DNA from: Nostoc sp. FACHB-152
GTDB lineage: Bacteria; Cyanobacteriota; Cyanobacteriia; Cyanobacteriales; Nostocaceae
Direction of reading: 5' to 3'
NCBI RefSeq assembly: GCF_014697475.1
Contig: NZ_JACJRV010000022.1
Span: 1 to 64,000 of the forward strand
Length of the DNA stretch: 64,000 nucleotides
In this document: positions 1 through 9,454 of the stretch, piece after piece
How the letters are laid out: each line of letters starts with the position of its first letter
How positions within the stretch are numbered: position 1 is the first letter of the stretch
The notes under the pieces: model-generated
Told to the model about the DNA's origin: nothing
What the model saw: only the letters and a program-made list of their open reading frames with translations
The model's database searches: none
Translations under genes and position numbers: made by a program

Positions 1-1504
<1,504 letters not shown>

Positions 1505-1552
1505 GTTGAAAGTTTTCTTTCATCACTGACAACTGACAATCGAATGCTTGAG

Positions 1553-1582
1553 AGGCTCTTGTTTTTACACAAGAGCCTTTTT
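1553..1582 (+). terminator. Intrinsic terminator of psbDC
   Basis: A perfect 10-bp stem (AGGCTCTTGT at 1553-1562 with ACAAGAGCCT at 1569-1578) encloses a 6-nt loop and runs directly into a T-rich tract. It lies 48 nt after the psbC stop codon. Confidence 0.9.
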
Positions 1583-1663
1583 CCCTTAATAGATACTGTG
1601 ACCAAAACAATTGTTAAATAAACAGGGCTTACGCACAAGTAAGAAAATATTGAATGTCCAACC

Positions 1664-1795
1664 ACAGAGGCCACAGAGAAGCTAGTGCGTTAGGGAGACA
1701 GCACCGTGGGCGGGATTCCCCGACTTGAGGCGACTGTCGTCGGCTTTGCCGTCTTGTTCGCGTAGCGTCTCCGATTAGGAGAAACAACTGGCGCG
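1664..1795. repeat. Dispersed palindromic repeat nested in another short repeat
   Basis: The gap between psbC and the next gene (1505-1911) holds the psbDC terminator and this repeat. An outer CACAGAGG-type element is followed abruptly by a GTGCGTT / CGGG..CCCGACTTGA.GC.ACTG unit that recurs near 10625 and 58461. A GTTCGCGTAGCGTCTC segment inside it also recurs near 16570. I see no gene in the gap. Confidence 0.6.
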
Positions 1796-1911
1796 ACACT
1801 GAGGAATGAGAGTTTCAAAGGTTTATTGCGTAAATTCTAAGAAATTATTTTTTGTTAATAGTTTGATAAAAATGTGATGTAAAAACATTCATGAAATAGG
1901 AGTTGAAAAAT

Positions 1912-2097
1912 ATGAGTGAATCTGATTTTATAGAGACTTTGCGCTGGACATCTGAAGCTAAAGCAAAGTTAAAAAATATTCCCTTTTTCGCCCGTACCCA
2001 AGCTAAAGCACGAATTGAGCAACTGGCACGTCAAGCCCAGCAAGATGTAGTGACAGGAGACTTAGTTGAGCAAGCTAGACTTGAGTTTGGACAATAA
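1912..2097 (+). CDS. Small stand-alone PCP_red-domain protein
   Basis: The 61-residue product matches the PCP_red domain, the small C-terminal module of the ChlB subunit of light-independent protochlorophyllide reductase. Visible pattern: W.SEAK.KL.NIPFFAR near the start, then IEQLAR and [13 protein letters not shown] 1912 is preceded by AGGAG (1898-1902) at 9 nt, which is better than the TTG at 1903. Free-standing copies of this domain occur in cyanobacteria; their job is not clearly known, and a role in chlorophyll metabolism or binding is only inference. It is transcribed in the same direction as psbC but lies beyond that gene's terminator, so it probably has its own promoter. Confidence 0.8.
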   Translation: MSESDFIETLRWTSEAKAKLKNIPFFARTQAKARIEQLARQAQQDVVTGDLVEQARLEFGQ

Positions 2098-2169
2098 CAT
2101 AATTGTCATAAAAATAGCGATCGCTCATATTGCTAAAAATACAGGTGATCGCGCAATACTTTACAATAT

Positions 2170-3006
2170 TTAATTATTTCCCACATTCATAGCTTCTAAC
2201 ATGGCTTTTTGGCTGACATTTTTGTAAACAGTATCTAAATACTTCATCACCACATCACTGGCAGTTAAAGTTACTACATCTTCGTCTGTTTTTGCTAAAG
2301 GGATTGCTCCTAAGATATCCAATACTGTCTCGCTAACGCTAGATGCAATCACTACTAAAGATGAATCTAAAGGCTCATTGTATTCCCAAAAAGAGCTAAG
2401 ATTTACTGATGATTGTTTGTGAGTAATTGGTTGTTGAACCTCTGATATTGCAGTAGTATTTACTTCAGATTTATTACCCCGGAGCTTGCGTAAATCGCTG
2501 ATAATTTGTTCTTTAGTTCGCCCGCGTAATTGAAATAGCACAAACGGGTCTTCGCTAAATCTGTCGCCTAACTGATAATAAATTGCCCCAACGTGTTTAC
2601 AAGGGTTGGCTTTATCAGGGCAAGAGCATTTACTGTGTACATCACCTAATGTAAATGGAAACAACGAAAGGCCATTAGCAGTAAATACTTCTTCTATATT
2701 TTGAGGCATTTCTCCCGCTAATAATTTGGCTGCGAATAATGCCCTTTTAGACATTGTTTCAATTACATAGCCCCACTCTTCATCACTAAAAGAATCAAGG
2801 GAAAGAGAAACTTTATAAGGTTCAACTTCACTACCTTGTACCTTAGCTAATACTTTCGCGCCTTTAAATTCGATGCTGAGAACGTTACCTTGACGCGCAT
2901 AATTTCTGGCACGTTCTAACCGCTTTTTAAAACGATAAGAATCGAGTAATTCTAGCCATCTTTGTGACCACCATTCACGGCTTGCTTGTAATGTGTAACT
3001 AGTCAT
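2170..3006 (-). CDS. SWIM zinc-finger protein
   Basis: The 278-residue protein carries a SWIM zinc finger, CxC-x6-CxH, at Cys127, Cys129, Cys136 and His138. SWIM fingers bind zinc and usually mediate DNA or protein binding. In bacteria such proteins are often encoded beside SNF2-family helicases, but no helicase is present in this window. The N-terminal Trp-rich stretch (EWWSQRWLELLDSYRF) is typical of the family, and the C-terminal third is Ser/Thr-rich without a recognised domain. Start is ATG at 3006. A small decayed ORF lies just upstream on the same strand. Specific function unknown. Confidence 0.85.
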   Translation of the reverse strand: MTSYTLQASREWWSQRWLELLDSYRFKKRLERARNYARQGNVLSIEFKGAKVLAKVQGSEVEPYKVSLSLDSFSDEEWGYVIETMSKRALFAAKLLAGEMPQNIEEVFTANGLSLFPFTLGDVHSKCSCPDKANPCKHVGAIYYQLGDRFSEDPFVLFQLRGRTKEQIISDLRKLRGNKSEVNTTAISEVQQPITHKQSSVNLSSFWEYNEPLDSSLVVIASSVSETVLDILGAIPLAKTDEDVVTLTASDVVMKYLDTVYKNVSQKAMLEAMNVGNN

Positions 3007-3033
3007 AATAAATTACGAATTACGAATTATGCA

Positions 3034-3225
3034 TTATTCCATCCCTGACTTGCGCTGCAACCGCTCAACCAATCGGCGCGTTCCATCTAAATTTTAATCA
3101 CGCAGGCACTCTCTGATATCTAGGTACGTCTGAGCTAAGGCTAACACCTCGGTGTCGTATCCTTCTTTTTCTAGAACTTGTGCTAGGCCTGATTGAGCGT
3201 TAGCTAAAAGATTTTGCTGTTCCAC
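3034..3225 (-). pseudogene. Small conserved-looking ORF broken by an in-frame stop
   Basis: On the minus strand one frame runs from GTG at 3225 to TAA at 3034-3036, interrupted once by TAA at 3094-3096. The first part reads as a 43-residue helical peptide (VEQQNLLANAQSGLAQVLEK then DTEVLALAQTYLDIRECLRD). After the stop the same frame continues as NLDGTRRLVERLQRKSGME. Both halves have ordinary helical, charged composition, which suggests one small protein of about 63 residues with a nonsense mutation. I do not recognise the family. It lies upstream of the SWIM gene on the same strand. Confidence 0.5.
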
Positions 3226-3282
3226 CTACTAGTTTTAACCCTGACAGTGACAGTCTACTTACATGAGACATCCAAATAAACG

Positions 3283-3307
3283 CAGGAGTCAGAAATTCTG
3301 ACTCCTG
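3283..3307 (-). terminator. Hairpin after the VanY-type gene
   Basis: A perfect 12-bp inverted repeat (CAGGAGTCAGAA / TTCTGACTCCTG) around one central base lies 4 nt beyond the stop of the minus-strand gene at 3312-4124. There is no strong T run, so it may end transcription weakly or protect the mRNA 3' end. Confidence 0.6.
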
Positions 3308-3311
3308 AATT

Positions 3312-4124
3312 TTAAGGTGATGCTTTAGCGGGTTTTAAATTTCTAGCTTTATAGAACATTTCTAAGCTGCTGCGATCGCCGACAAAACGCCAATGCCAAG
3401 GTTCATAACTGACACCTTGCACATTATCTTTCGGAAAAGAGATTTCAAAACTAAAGCGGGCAGCATTTGCTTGTAGCCACCCAAAGGCTTTCGTCTGATC
3501 AAAGTCTGCTTGGAGATTTGTCGCTGGTGCTGATCCATCTCCGACATCCACAGCATAACCTGTGTGATGTTCGCTATGACCAGGAGGCGCACTCAAGGCG
3601 GCTCTTTGGGCTGGAGTTTGATTTCGCTGCGCCCCCACATCAAAAAATAATTGCTCTTGTTCCTTCACAGAACGAAAGCCAGAAATTGGCACGATAATTA
3701 CACCTGCACTCCGCGCTGCTTGGGTCATGGCACGAAACTTTTCAGCCGCAGCTTTTCGCATTCTAATCCGCCCATCCGCAGTAATGGGGGCTAAATCCGA
3801 CTCTGGTGCTTCTGGGTATGCTAAATGTCCCAGCACCACATTATTATCTTGGGGATTTTGGGCATTACCTGTGCTTGGAGTTGCAACGGAATTAGCAGGT
3901 GAAGATTCCGAATTGGTGGCGTTTTTCGGTGTAGTGAGAGAAAACAAAAAACCACTAATGACAGCCAGCAGGATAAATCCTGCTACACCTCCAATTAGCA
4001 TGGTCAGAGGTGTTAAGCGTGTCTTAGATGCGACATCAGGAGTATCGCGTACAGCCACTGGAATATCATCATCAGAATCACCGGACGAATTTGGGGGTTC
4101 TCCAGAAAACCCAGCTTTATTCAA
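3312..4124 (-). CDS. Membrane-anchored VanY-type D-alanyl-D-alanine carboxypeptidase
   Basis: This 270-residue protein belongs to the M15B/VanY peptidase family, which removes the terminal D-Ala from peptidoglycan stem peptides. An acidic N-terminus is followed by one membrane segment (about residues 41-64, LIGGVAGFILLAVISGFLFS), a Ser/Asn/Pro-rich linker, and the peptidase domain from about residue 95. Zinc-site motifs are SEHHTGYAVDVGD and EPWHWRFVG; GFRSVKEQEQLF is also typical. The topology suggests an inner-membrane anchor with a periplasmic catalytic domain. Start is ATG at 4124. No resistance cluster is nearby, so a role in wall maturation is more likely than glycopeptide resistance. 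Confidence 0.88.
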   Translation of the reverse strand: MNKAGFSGEPPNSSGDSDDDIPVAVRDTPDVASKTRLTPLTMLIGGVAGFILLAVISGFLFSLTTPKNATNSESSPANSVATPSTGNAQNPQDNNVVLGHLAYPEAPESDLAPITADGRIRMRKAAAEKFRAMTQAARSAGVIIVPISGFRSVKEQEQLFFDVGAQRNQTPAQRAALSAPPGHSEHHTGYAVDVGDGSAPATNLQADFDQTKAFGWLQANAARFSFEISFPKDNVQGVSYEPWHWRFVGDRSSLEMFYKARNLKPAKASP

Positions 4125-4225
4125 GGGTTAACTCCTGCTTTTGTGCAAAATTCATAACAGATTGTAGACTGGACAGAGATTGACATATTGGGTAACATTT
4201 TACATCTGTATCTCTCAGGGCAATC

Positions 4226-5143
4226 TTGACAAACCTCCTAGAACTATACGTCAAACTTGTGGGTTTAGTCCTATTAGGATTTTTCCTCGGACGGAAACTA
4301 CCTGCCACAGTTCCACCTCGTTTAGGTCAGTTGCTTTTTTGGGTAGGAGTACCTGTAAGTATTGTTGCTTTTTTACGTCAAGCTGATTTATCAGCCCAAA
4401 TTTGGATTGCACCTGCGATCGCTCATATAGCCATTTTATTAGGCGCGTTTTTGGCCTGGTTAGCTATTAAAGGACAAGCATATCTTACCAATACAACCTT
4501 TCAACACCCAACTCAGGGAAGTTTTATTCTATCGGCAATGGTAGGTAATACAGGTTATATTGGCTTTCCTGTCACTTTAGCAATGGTAGGCAAAGATTAT
4601 TTTGCTTGGGCTTTATTCTACGACTTACTAGGGTCACTTTTTGGAGCTTATGGGCTGGGTGTAGCTCTAGCATCTCGTTTTGGAGACGGTGCGACAAACT
4701 CTTGGCAGATAACTAAGGCAATTTTGATTAATCCAGCCTTATGGAGTTTTGGCTTTGGCTTACTGTTTCGTCAAGTTACTCTTCCTAGTACGGTGGAATT
4801 TTATTTAGAAAAATTGGGTTGGGCTACTGTTGCTTTATCTCTTGTATTAATTGGGATGCGGCTTTCCCAGCTAAATTCTTGGCGTAGGCTGCCACAAGCA
4901 GGAGGAAGTTTAGCAATCAAGATGCTATTAGTCCCGTTGGTACTCGGTTACACTCTGCCATTTTTTGGCATCACTGGTTCCGCAGCAAAAGTAGTCGTTT
5001 TACAAATGGCAATGCCACCCGCATTCGCCACAATGGTGCTGGCCGAAACTTTCAATCTTGACCGTGAACTTGCGGTTACTTCCTTAGCACTGGGAGTCAT
5101 ACTCTTATTGCTAACTCTCCCAGTTTGGCTATGGCTGTTCTGA
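4226..5143 (+). CDS. AEC-family transporter (auxin efflux carrier-like)
   Basis: This 305-residue, very hydrophobic protein has about ten predicted helices in two halves and the AEC-family pattern, including SAMVGNTGYIGFPVTLAMVG in the first half and MAMPPAFATMVLAE near the C-terminus. Bacterial members export or exchange organic acids or other small anions; the substrate cannot be read from the sequence. The start used is TTG at 4226 with a weak AGGG upstream. It is divergent from the VanY-type gene (102 nt apart). Inner-membrane location is expected. Confidence 0.85.
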   Translation: MTNLLELYVKLVGLVLLGFFLGRKLPATVPPRLGQLLFWVGVPVSIVAFLRQADLSAQIWIAPAIAHIAILLGAFLAWLAIKGQAYLTNTTFQHPTQGSFILSAMVGNTGYIGFPVTLAMVGKDYFAWALFYDLLGSLFGAYGLGVALASRFGDGATNSWQITKAILINPALWSFGFGLLFRQVTLPSTVEFYLEKLGWATVALSLVLIGMRLSQLNSWRRLPQAGGSLAIKMLLVPLVLGYTLPFFGITGSAAKVVVLQMAMPPAFATMVLAETFNLDRELAVTSLALGVILLLLTLPVWLWLF

Positions 5144-5265
5144 ATTTTAGATTTTAGATTTTGGATTGGTAAATTATTGGTTATAGAGTTTTAATAAACG
5201 CTAACGCTAAGGCCTTTGCGCGAAACAAAAATCATCCAATTAATCAATAACGCCAAATTTGTTTG

Positions 5266-5784
5266 TCAGCATAACTGACTCAACTTTTTTGACAATTCTG
5301 CGGGATTTGTATGTTCGTAATATTCAAAAGGTTGATGAATCCAAGGATTGTCAGGTAAGTAATCAACATAATAATCAGGTTTGATTACAGAACAGGCTTT
5401 ATACCAAACTACGGCACTGCGAATTTCTTCAATAGAATAATCGATATTTTCCTTTAGCCAAGGAATAGTTTTTTGAAGGGTGATACCAGAGTCTACTAAG
5501 TCATCGACTAGCAGGATGCGATCGCCTAAGCTTTCAGTAGTCATGGTTAAATGATGGGAAAATGTTAAATTTCCTCTCTCTTGCTTACCAGGGCCACTGT
5601 AGGATGATGCAGCCAAAATTGCCAGAGGTTTGTCGTAAATCCGAGCGAGAATATCTCCAACGCGCAGTCCTCCCCTGGCTAGACAAACAATTTGGTTGAA
5701 TTCCCAACCAGATTGATAAATTTCCACAGCCAGTTGTTCGATTTTGTAGTGGTACTCTGACCAAGAAACGTAAAGGTCTGGCAT
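5266..5784 (-). CDS. Phosphoribosyltransferase-domain protein
   Basis: The 172-residue protein has the type I phosphoribosyltransferase fold. The PRPP-binding signature is ILLVDDLVDSGITL (about residues 90-103), and CLARGGLRVGDILARI is the upstream substrate-side loop. It resembles xanthine/hypoxanthine-type transferases that make nucleotides from free bases, but the base cannot be assigned from sequence. A C-terminal segment rich in Tyr, Trp and Pro (PDNPWIHQPFEYYE) is typical of this subgroup. It is divergent from the sugar transporter gene with 71 nt between starts, which contains a HIP1 site. Cytosolic. Confidence 0.85.
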   Translation of the reverse strand: MPDLYVSWSEYHYKIEQLAVEIYQSGWEFNQIVCLARGGLRVGDILARIYDKPLAILAASSYSGPGKQERGNLTFSHHLTMTTESLGDRILLVDDLVDSGITLQKTIPWLKENIDYSIEEIRSAVVWYKACSVIKPDYYVDYLPDNPWIHQPFEYYEHTNPAELSKKLSQLC

Positions 5785-5855
5785 AAGATAACTAATTTTG
5801 AGGTAATACTAGAGGCGATCGCAAATTTTTTATTTTAGTACGAGCTAGACATATC

Positions 5856-7307
5856 ATGAACGATTCTGCTGATGATTATGCCCAAAATGCTGCTGTCAGT
5901 CCAAAACTAGATTTTAAAACCAAACTCGCTTATGGTGCAGGTGACTTAGGCCCAGCAATTACTGCTAATATTTCGATATTTTTCCTACTAGTTTTTTTTA
6001 CGAATGTCGCTGGCATTCCAGCAGGTCTAGCGGGTAGCGTCTTGTTAATTGGAAAAATCTGGGATGCTGTCAACGATCCTTTTGTGGGAATGTTGACTGA
6101 TAAAACAAAATCTCGGCGTTGGGGTCGTCGGCTTCCTTGGATGTTATATGGTGCAATTCCTTTTGGCATTTTCTTCTTCTTGCAGTGGATTGTACCGCAA
6201 TTTAGTAGCGATCGCAGTATTAATATTTGGGTTTTGTTCTGGTATTACGTGGTAATTGGCTTAATATCTCAGGTCTTCTATACTGTGGTCAATTTGCCTT
6301 ACACGGCAATGACTCCCGAACTGAGTCAAGATTATGATGAACGTACTAGCCTCAATAGTTTTCGCTTCACTTTTTCTATTGGTGGTAGTATTTTATCGTT
6401 GATTTTAGCGCAAATAGTGTTTTCTCACATTGCCGACCGTCAACAACAATATTTAGTCTTAGCAACTATTTGTACTGTAATTTCGGTAGCTTCTTTATAT
6501 TGGTGCATTTTTGGAGTGCGCGATCGCATCTTAGCTTTTGAAGCTAAACGCATTCAAGTTGAGGAACCAGAAAATATTCCTTTTTTAGAACAATTAAAAA
6601 TCATCTTTACTAATCGCCCTTTTTTATTTGTAATTGGTATATATCTTTGTTCTTGGTTAGCTGTACAAATTACAGCCAGCATCATTCCTTTTTTTGTTGT
6701 TAACTGTATGCGTCTGAAAGAATCCGATGTACCTACAGTTATGATTGCTGTTCAAGGAACTGCCTTAATTATGTTATTTGTCTGGAGCAATTTAAGTAAA
6801 AGACTTGGCAAAAAAATTGTTTACTTTTTAGGGATGAGTTTTTGGATAATTGCTGCTGCTGGATTATTCTTTTTACAGCCTGGGCAATTAGTTTTAATGT
6901 ATGTCATGGCTGTAATGGCAGGTGTTGGAGTATCTACAGCATACCTAGTACCTTGGTCAATGATTCCAGATGTAATTGAATTAGACGAACTCCAAACTGG
7001 ACAACGCCGCGAAGGCATATTTTATGCATTCATGGTACTGTTGCAGAAATTTGGTTTAGCTTTCGGGTTATTTTTAGTAGGAAATGCCTTACAATCTGCT
7101 GGTTTTAAAGAAGCAGTAGCCGGACAAAGTACACTACCTATACAACCAGAATCTGCACTAACAGCTATCCGTATTGCTGTAGGGCCTATACCAACTATTT
7201 GTTTAATTGGTGGTTTAGTTTTGACTTATTTTTACCCTATTACACGGGAAATGCACGCAGAGATATTGCTAAAACTAAGAGAACGTCAGGAGAAAAAAGG
7301 AAGATAA
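5856..7307 (+). CDS. GPH-family (MelB-like) sugar:cation symporter
   Basis: The 483-residue protein has about twelve membrane helices and belongs to the glycoside-pentoside-hexuronide:cation symporter family within the MFS. Diagnostic features are KLAYGAGDLG near the start, the first-half loop DPFVGMLTDKTKSRRWGRRLPW, and the second-half VPWSMIPDVIELDELQTGQRREG. Family members import sugars such as melibiose or glucuronides with Na+ or H+; the substrate here is unknown, and no glycosidase or sugar-kinase gene adjoins it. Start is ATG at 5856. A VapBC-like pair on the opposite strand ends 9 nt beyond it. Confidence 0.88.
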   Translation: MNDSADDYAQNAAVSPKLDFKTKLAYGAGDLGPAITANISIFFLLVFFTNVAGIPAGLAGSVLLIGKIWDAVNDPFVGMLTDKTKSRRWGRRLPWMLYGAIPFGIFFFLQWIVPQFSSDRSINIWVLFWYYVVIGLISQVFYTVVNLPYTAMTPELSQDYDERTSLNSFRFTFSIGGSILSLILAQIVFSHIADRQQQYLVLATICTVISVASLYWCIFGVRDRILAFEAKRIQVEEPENIPFLEQLKIIFTNRPFLFVIGIYLCSWLAVQITASIIPFFVVNCMRLKESDVPTVMIAVQGTALIMLFVWSNLSKRLGKKIVYFLGMSFWIIAAAGLFFLQPGQLVLMYVMAVMAGVGVSTAYLVPWSMIPDVIELDELQTGQRREGIFYAFMVLLQKFGLAFGLFLVGNALQSAGFKEAVAGQSTLPIQPESALTAIRIAVGPIPTICLIGGLVLTYFYPITREMHAEILLKLRERQEKKGR

Positions 7308-7316
7308 AATTCTTCA

Positions 7317-7706
7317 TTAAGGTTGATTAACTTCACAGGTCGTTAGTCCCTTAGTTTTTTTCACAAATTTCTCATCAAAAGTATAAAAAATTGCATAATT
7401 TTGGCTTTGGGCTAGATGAAAAGCATCCGCGAAATCTAAGCCCGATTCATGCCATTGTAATGCTTGAAATACTAGGACAGCATTACTTAAATAAACATTT
7501 GATAATCCAAATAGCTTTCTGAAAGCTGTATATATTTCAACAGATTTAAACTTATACGCAAACCTTAGTACCCACTCGGTTTCTAAAATAACAGTATCTG
7601 GGATAAAAACATTTTTAGTTTGAAAAATTTCTAAACTCTTACGGTACTGTAATTCATCATCTTGCGTTAATAAACGTACAATTATATTAGTATCAATTGC
7701 CCCCAT
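7317..7706 (-). CDS. vapC: PIN-domain ribonuclease toxin (VapC-like)
   Basis: The 129-residue protein is a PIN-domain nuclease. Acidic residues that coordinate metal are visible at Asp5 (AIDTNIIVRLL), the mid-chain Glu (VILETEWVLR), and the C-terminal Asp cluster (DFADAFHLAQ and TFDEKF). VapC toxins cleave RNA, often initiator tRNA or 23S rRNA, until neutralised by their antitoxin. It overlaps the AbrB-type antitoxin gene upstream by 14 nt, indicating translational coupling. Function is by family; the RNA target is unknown. Confidence 0.85.
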   Translation of the reverse strand: MGAIDTNIIVRLLTQDDELQYRKSLEIFQTKNVFIPDTVILETEWVLRFAYKFKSVEIYTAFRKLFGLSNVYLSNAVLVFQALQWHESGLDFADAFHLAQSQNYAIFYTFDEKFVKKTKGLTTCEVNQP

Positions 7707-7956
7707 ACCATGATTCCTCTACGCCTTGACGGATAGCATCATTCATATCTTCTAAAGATTTTGGTAAGCCTTGATATTTTAAGCAGCCTGCAACATCATT
7801 TAATGTGATTTCTGCAAAAGGTTTCTTAGGTTTGAGAAGAATTCCATCACCCATATTAATTGCTATTAGTTCTTGTCCAACTTCCCAGCCTGAAGCTTTG
7901 AGCAATTCTTCGGGAATAATTACTTGTCCTTCACTAGATATTTTTGTTATTTCCAT
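7693..7956 (-). CDS. vapB: AbrB/SpoVT-type antitoxin (VapB-like)
   Basis: The 87-residue protein begins with a swapped-hairpin AbrB DNA-binding domain (about residues 1-45: ITKISSEGQVIIPEELLKAS, then GWEVGQELIAI). The acidic C-terminal tail presumably blocks the partner PIN nuclease. It is the first gene of a two-gene operon and overlaps the toxin gene by 14 nt. Antitoxins of this type usually repress their own promoter together with the toxin; the operator would lie just upstream of 7956. Start ATG at 7956. Confidence 0.85.
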   Translation of the reverse strand: MEITKISSEGQVIIPEELLKASGWEVGQELIAINMGDGILLKPKKPFAEITLNDVAGCLKYQGLPKSLEDMNDAIRQGVEESWYGGN

Positions 7957-8165
7957 ATGTTTCAGAAAATTGATAATAAAAATTTTTACTTATTATGTTG
8001 TCAAAGCTACCATTAACCAGCGTATTCTCATCATAACTCAAGGCACTTAATACCCAATTGTTAAATTGTATTTATCTGTATAAATAATACAGTTTTAACG
8101 AAACAGACTCATTAAATTGGTATAAATATTTTATTAAAAATATTTTTTGGCACTATTTTAACTGA

Positions 8166-8189
8166 CACTATTTTAAATAGTGTGTTTTT
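8166..8189 (+). terminator. AT-rich hairpin followed by T run
   Basis: CACTATT (8166-8172) and AATAGTG (8176-8182) form a 7-bp stem with a 3-nt loop, followed by TGTTTTTA. The same CACTATTTTA sequence occurs once more at 8151-8160. It lies 32 nt before the glutamine amidotransferase start, so it could be a leader structure rather than a terminator. Confidence 0.35.
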
Positions 8190-8221
8190 AATACTATATA
8201 GAAAACTGATTTTTAGTAATT

Positions 8222-8998
8222 ATGTGCCAACTACTAGGAATGAACTGCAATGTTCCCACAGACATTTGCTTTTCTTTTGAAGGTTTTTCTGCGCGTGGAG
8301 GCAAAACGGACGATCATAGCGATGGTTGGGGTATTGCATTCTTTGAAGGGAAAGGATGTCGATTATTTTTAGATGACAAACCTTCGGTGACATCACCAGT
8401 CGCGGATTTAGTACGACGCTACCCTATCCACTCTACCCATGTAATTGCTCATATCCGCAAAGCTACTCAAGGCGAGGTTGCGTTAAGAAATTGTCATCCT
8501 TTCCGAAGGGAACTTTGGGGACAATATTGGGTATTTGCTCACAACGGTAATTTGCCTGATTTTAATCCTCCAAATCAAGGCTTTTATAAACCTGTGGGTG
8601 ATACTGATAGTGAAAAAGCATTTTGTTTGCTACTAGAAACTTTGCGCTCAAACTTTCCTGAAGGTAAACCGCCTCTTGAAAAACTTTATTCTGTATTGTT
8701 GAAAGTAACTGCTGAAATTGCAAAAATTGGGGTTTTTAACTACTTGCTATCAGACGGAGAACACTTTTTTGCCCACTGTTCTACGAAACTTAATTACATT
8801 GTGCGTCAAGCACCTTTTGCTGCGGCACACTTGATAGATCAAGATATGACTGTAGATTTTCGTGAGTTGACATCCCCAAGCGATCGCGTCGCTGTGATCG
8901 CAACTACCCCTCTCACAGATAATGAAGTATGGACACCTATCAAACCAGGGGAATTGCTAGTTTTTCAAGATGGCTTACCCCAGCAATATAACCTTTAG
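8222..8998 (+). CDS. Class II glutamine amidotransferase (YafJ-like)
   Basis: The 258-residue protein has the N-terminal-nucleophile fold of class II glutamine amidotransferases. Cys2 follows the initiator Met (MCQLLGMNCN) and would become the catalytic N-terminal nucleophile after Met removal. Other family motifs are DGWGIAFFEGKG, the Arg-containing AHIRKAT and FAHNGNLPDF, which build the glutamine pocket. It has no synthetase domain, like the stand-alone YafJ family, whose physiological acceptor is unknown. Start ATG 8222. The upstream gap is AT-rich with a hairpin; downstream lies the sulfate transport operon, 456 nt away, and probably unrelated. Confidence 0.88.
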   Translation: MCQLLGMNCNVPTDICFSFEGFSARGGKTDDHSDGWGIAFFEGKGCRLFLDDKPSVTSPVADLVRRYPIHSTHVIAHIRKATQGEVALRNCHPFRRELWGQYWVFAHNGNLPDFNPPNQGFYKPVGDTDSEKAFCLLLETLRSNFPEGKPPLEKLYSVLLKVTAEIAKIGVFNYLLSDGEHFFAHCSTKLNYIVRQAPFAAAHLIDQDMTVDFRELTSPSDRVAVIATTPLTDNEVWTPIKPGELLVFQDGLPQQYNL

Positions 8999-9454
8999 TT
9001 TCTATCTCTACAACGACAGTCGGGTTTAGTGCTAACACTACGCTAAACAATTCTGTCACGTACTTGTTAATCCTTAATTTACCAAAAAGAATTATACTAT
9101 CTGCCAAAATTGCTGATTTTACAGCCAATATCTTTATAGAGTACGAGTATTTGATTTTTGAAAAAAATCAGTACATTGTTACTTGTCTTCTTTTCTATTG
9201 CCTGACTACACAAGTATCTTCACTAATCAAATTGGATTCGTCGATTGATTGTAATGAGAATTTGATACTTCCAAGCCAAAGCATTTTTAATTGGTAACAT
9301 AACTGATAAAATTCTCCATATTCTCTATAGAGGATGTGAAGTTTCTGTTTGGGTTTGCAATTAGACATTTAATTATATGCAATCATCCAGTAACATATAA
9401 CGATATATTGCTACATCCCCATCAATTTACCGTAGTTATTACGGAGGATAAAAA
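8999..9454. other. Intergenic region upstream of sbpA
   Basis: A gene-free AT-rich stretch between the amidotransferase and sbpA. A 77-codon open frame (9064-9297) has no ribosome-binding site and an unconvincing composition, so I do not call it. The last 150 nt should contain the sbpA promoter, but I could not identify a clear regulator site. Confidence 0.5.

Noticed and set aside
9064-9297. 77-codon open frame between the amidotransferase and sbpA
   Set aside because: No ribosome-binding site, composition unlike neighbouring genes, no recognisable motif.
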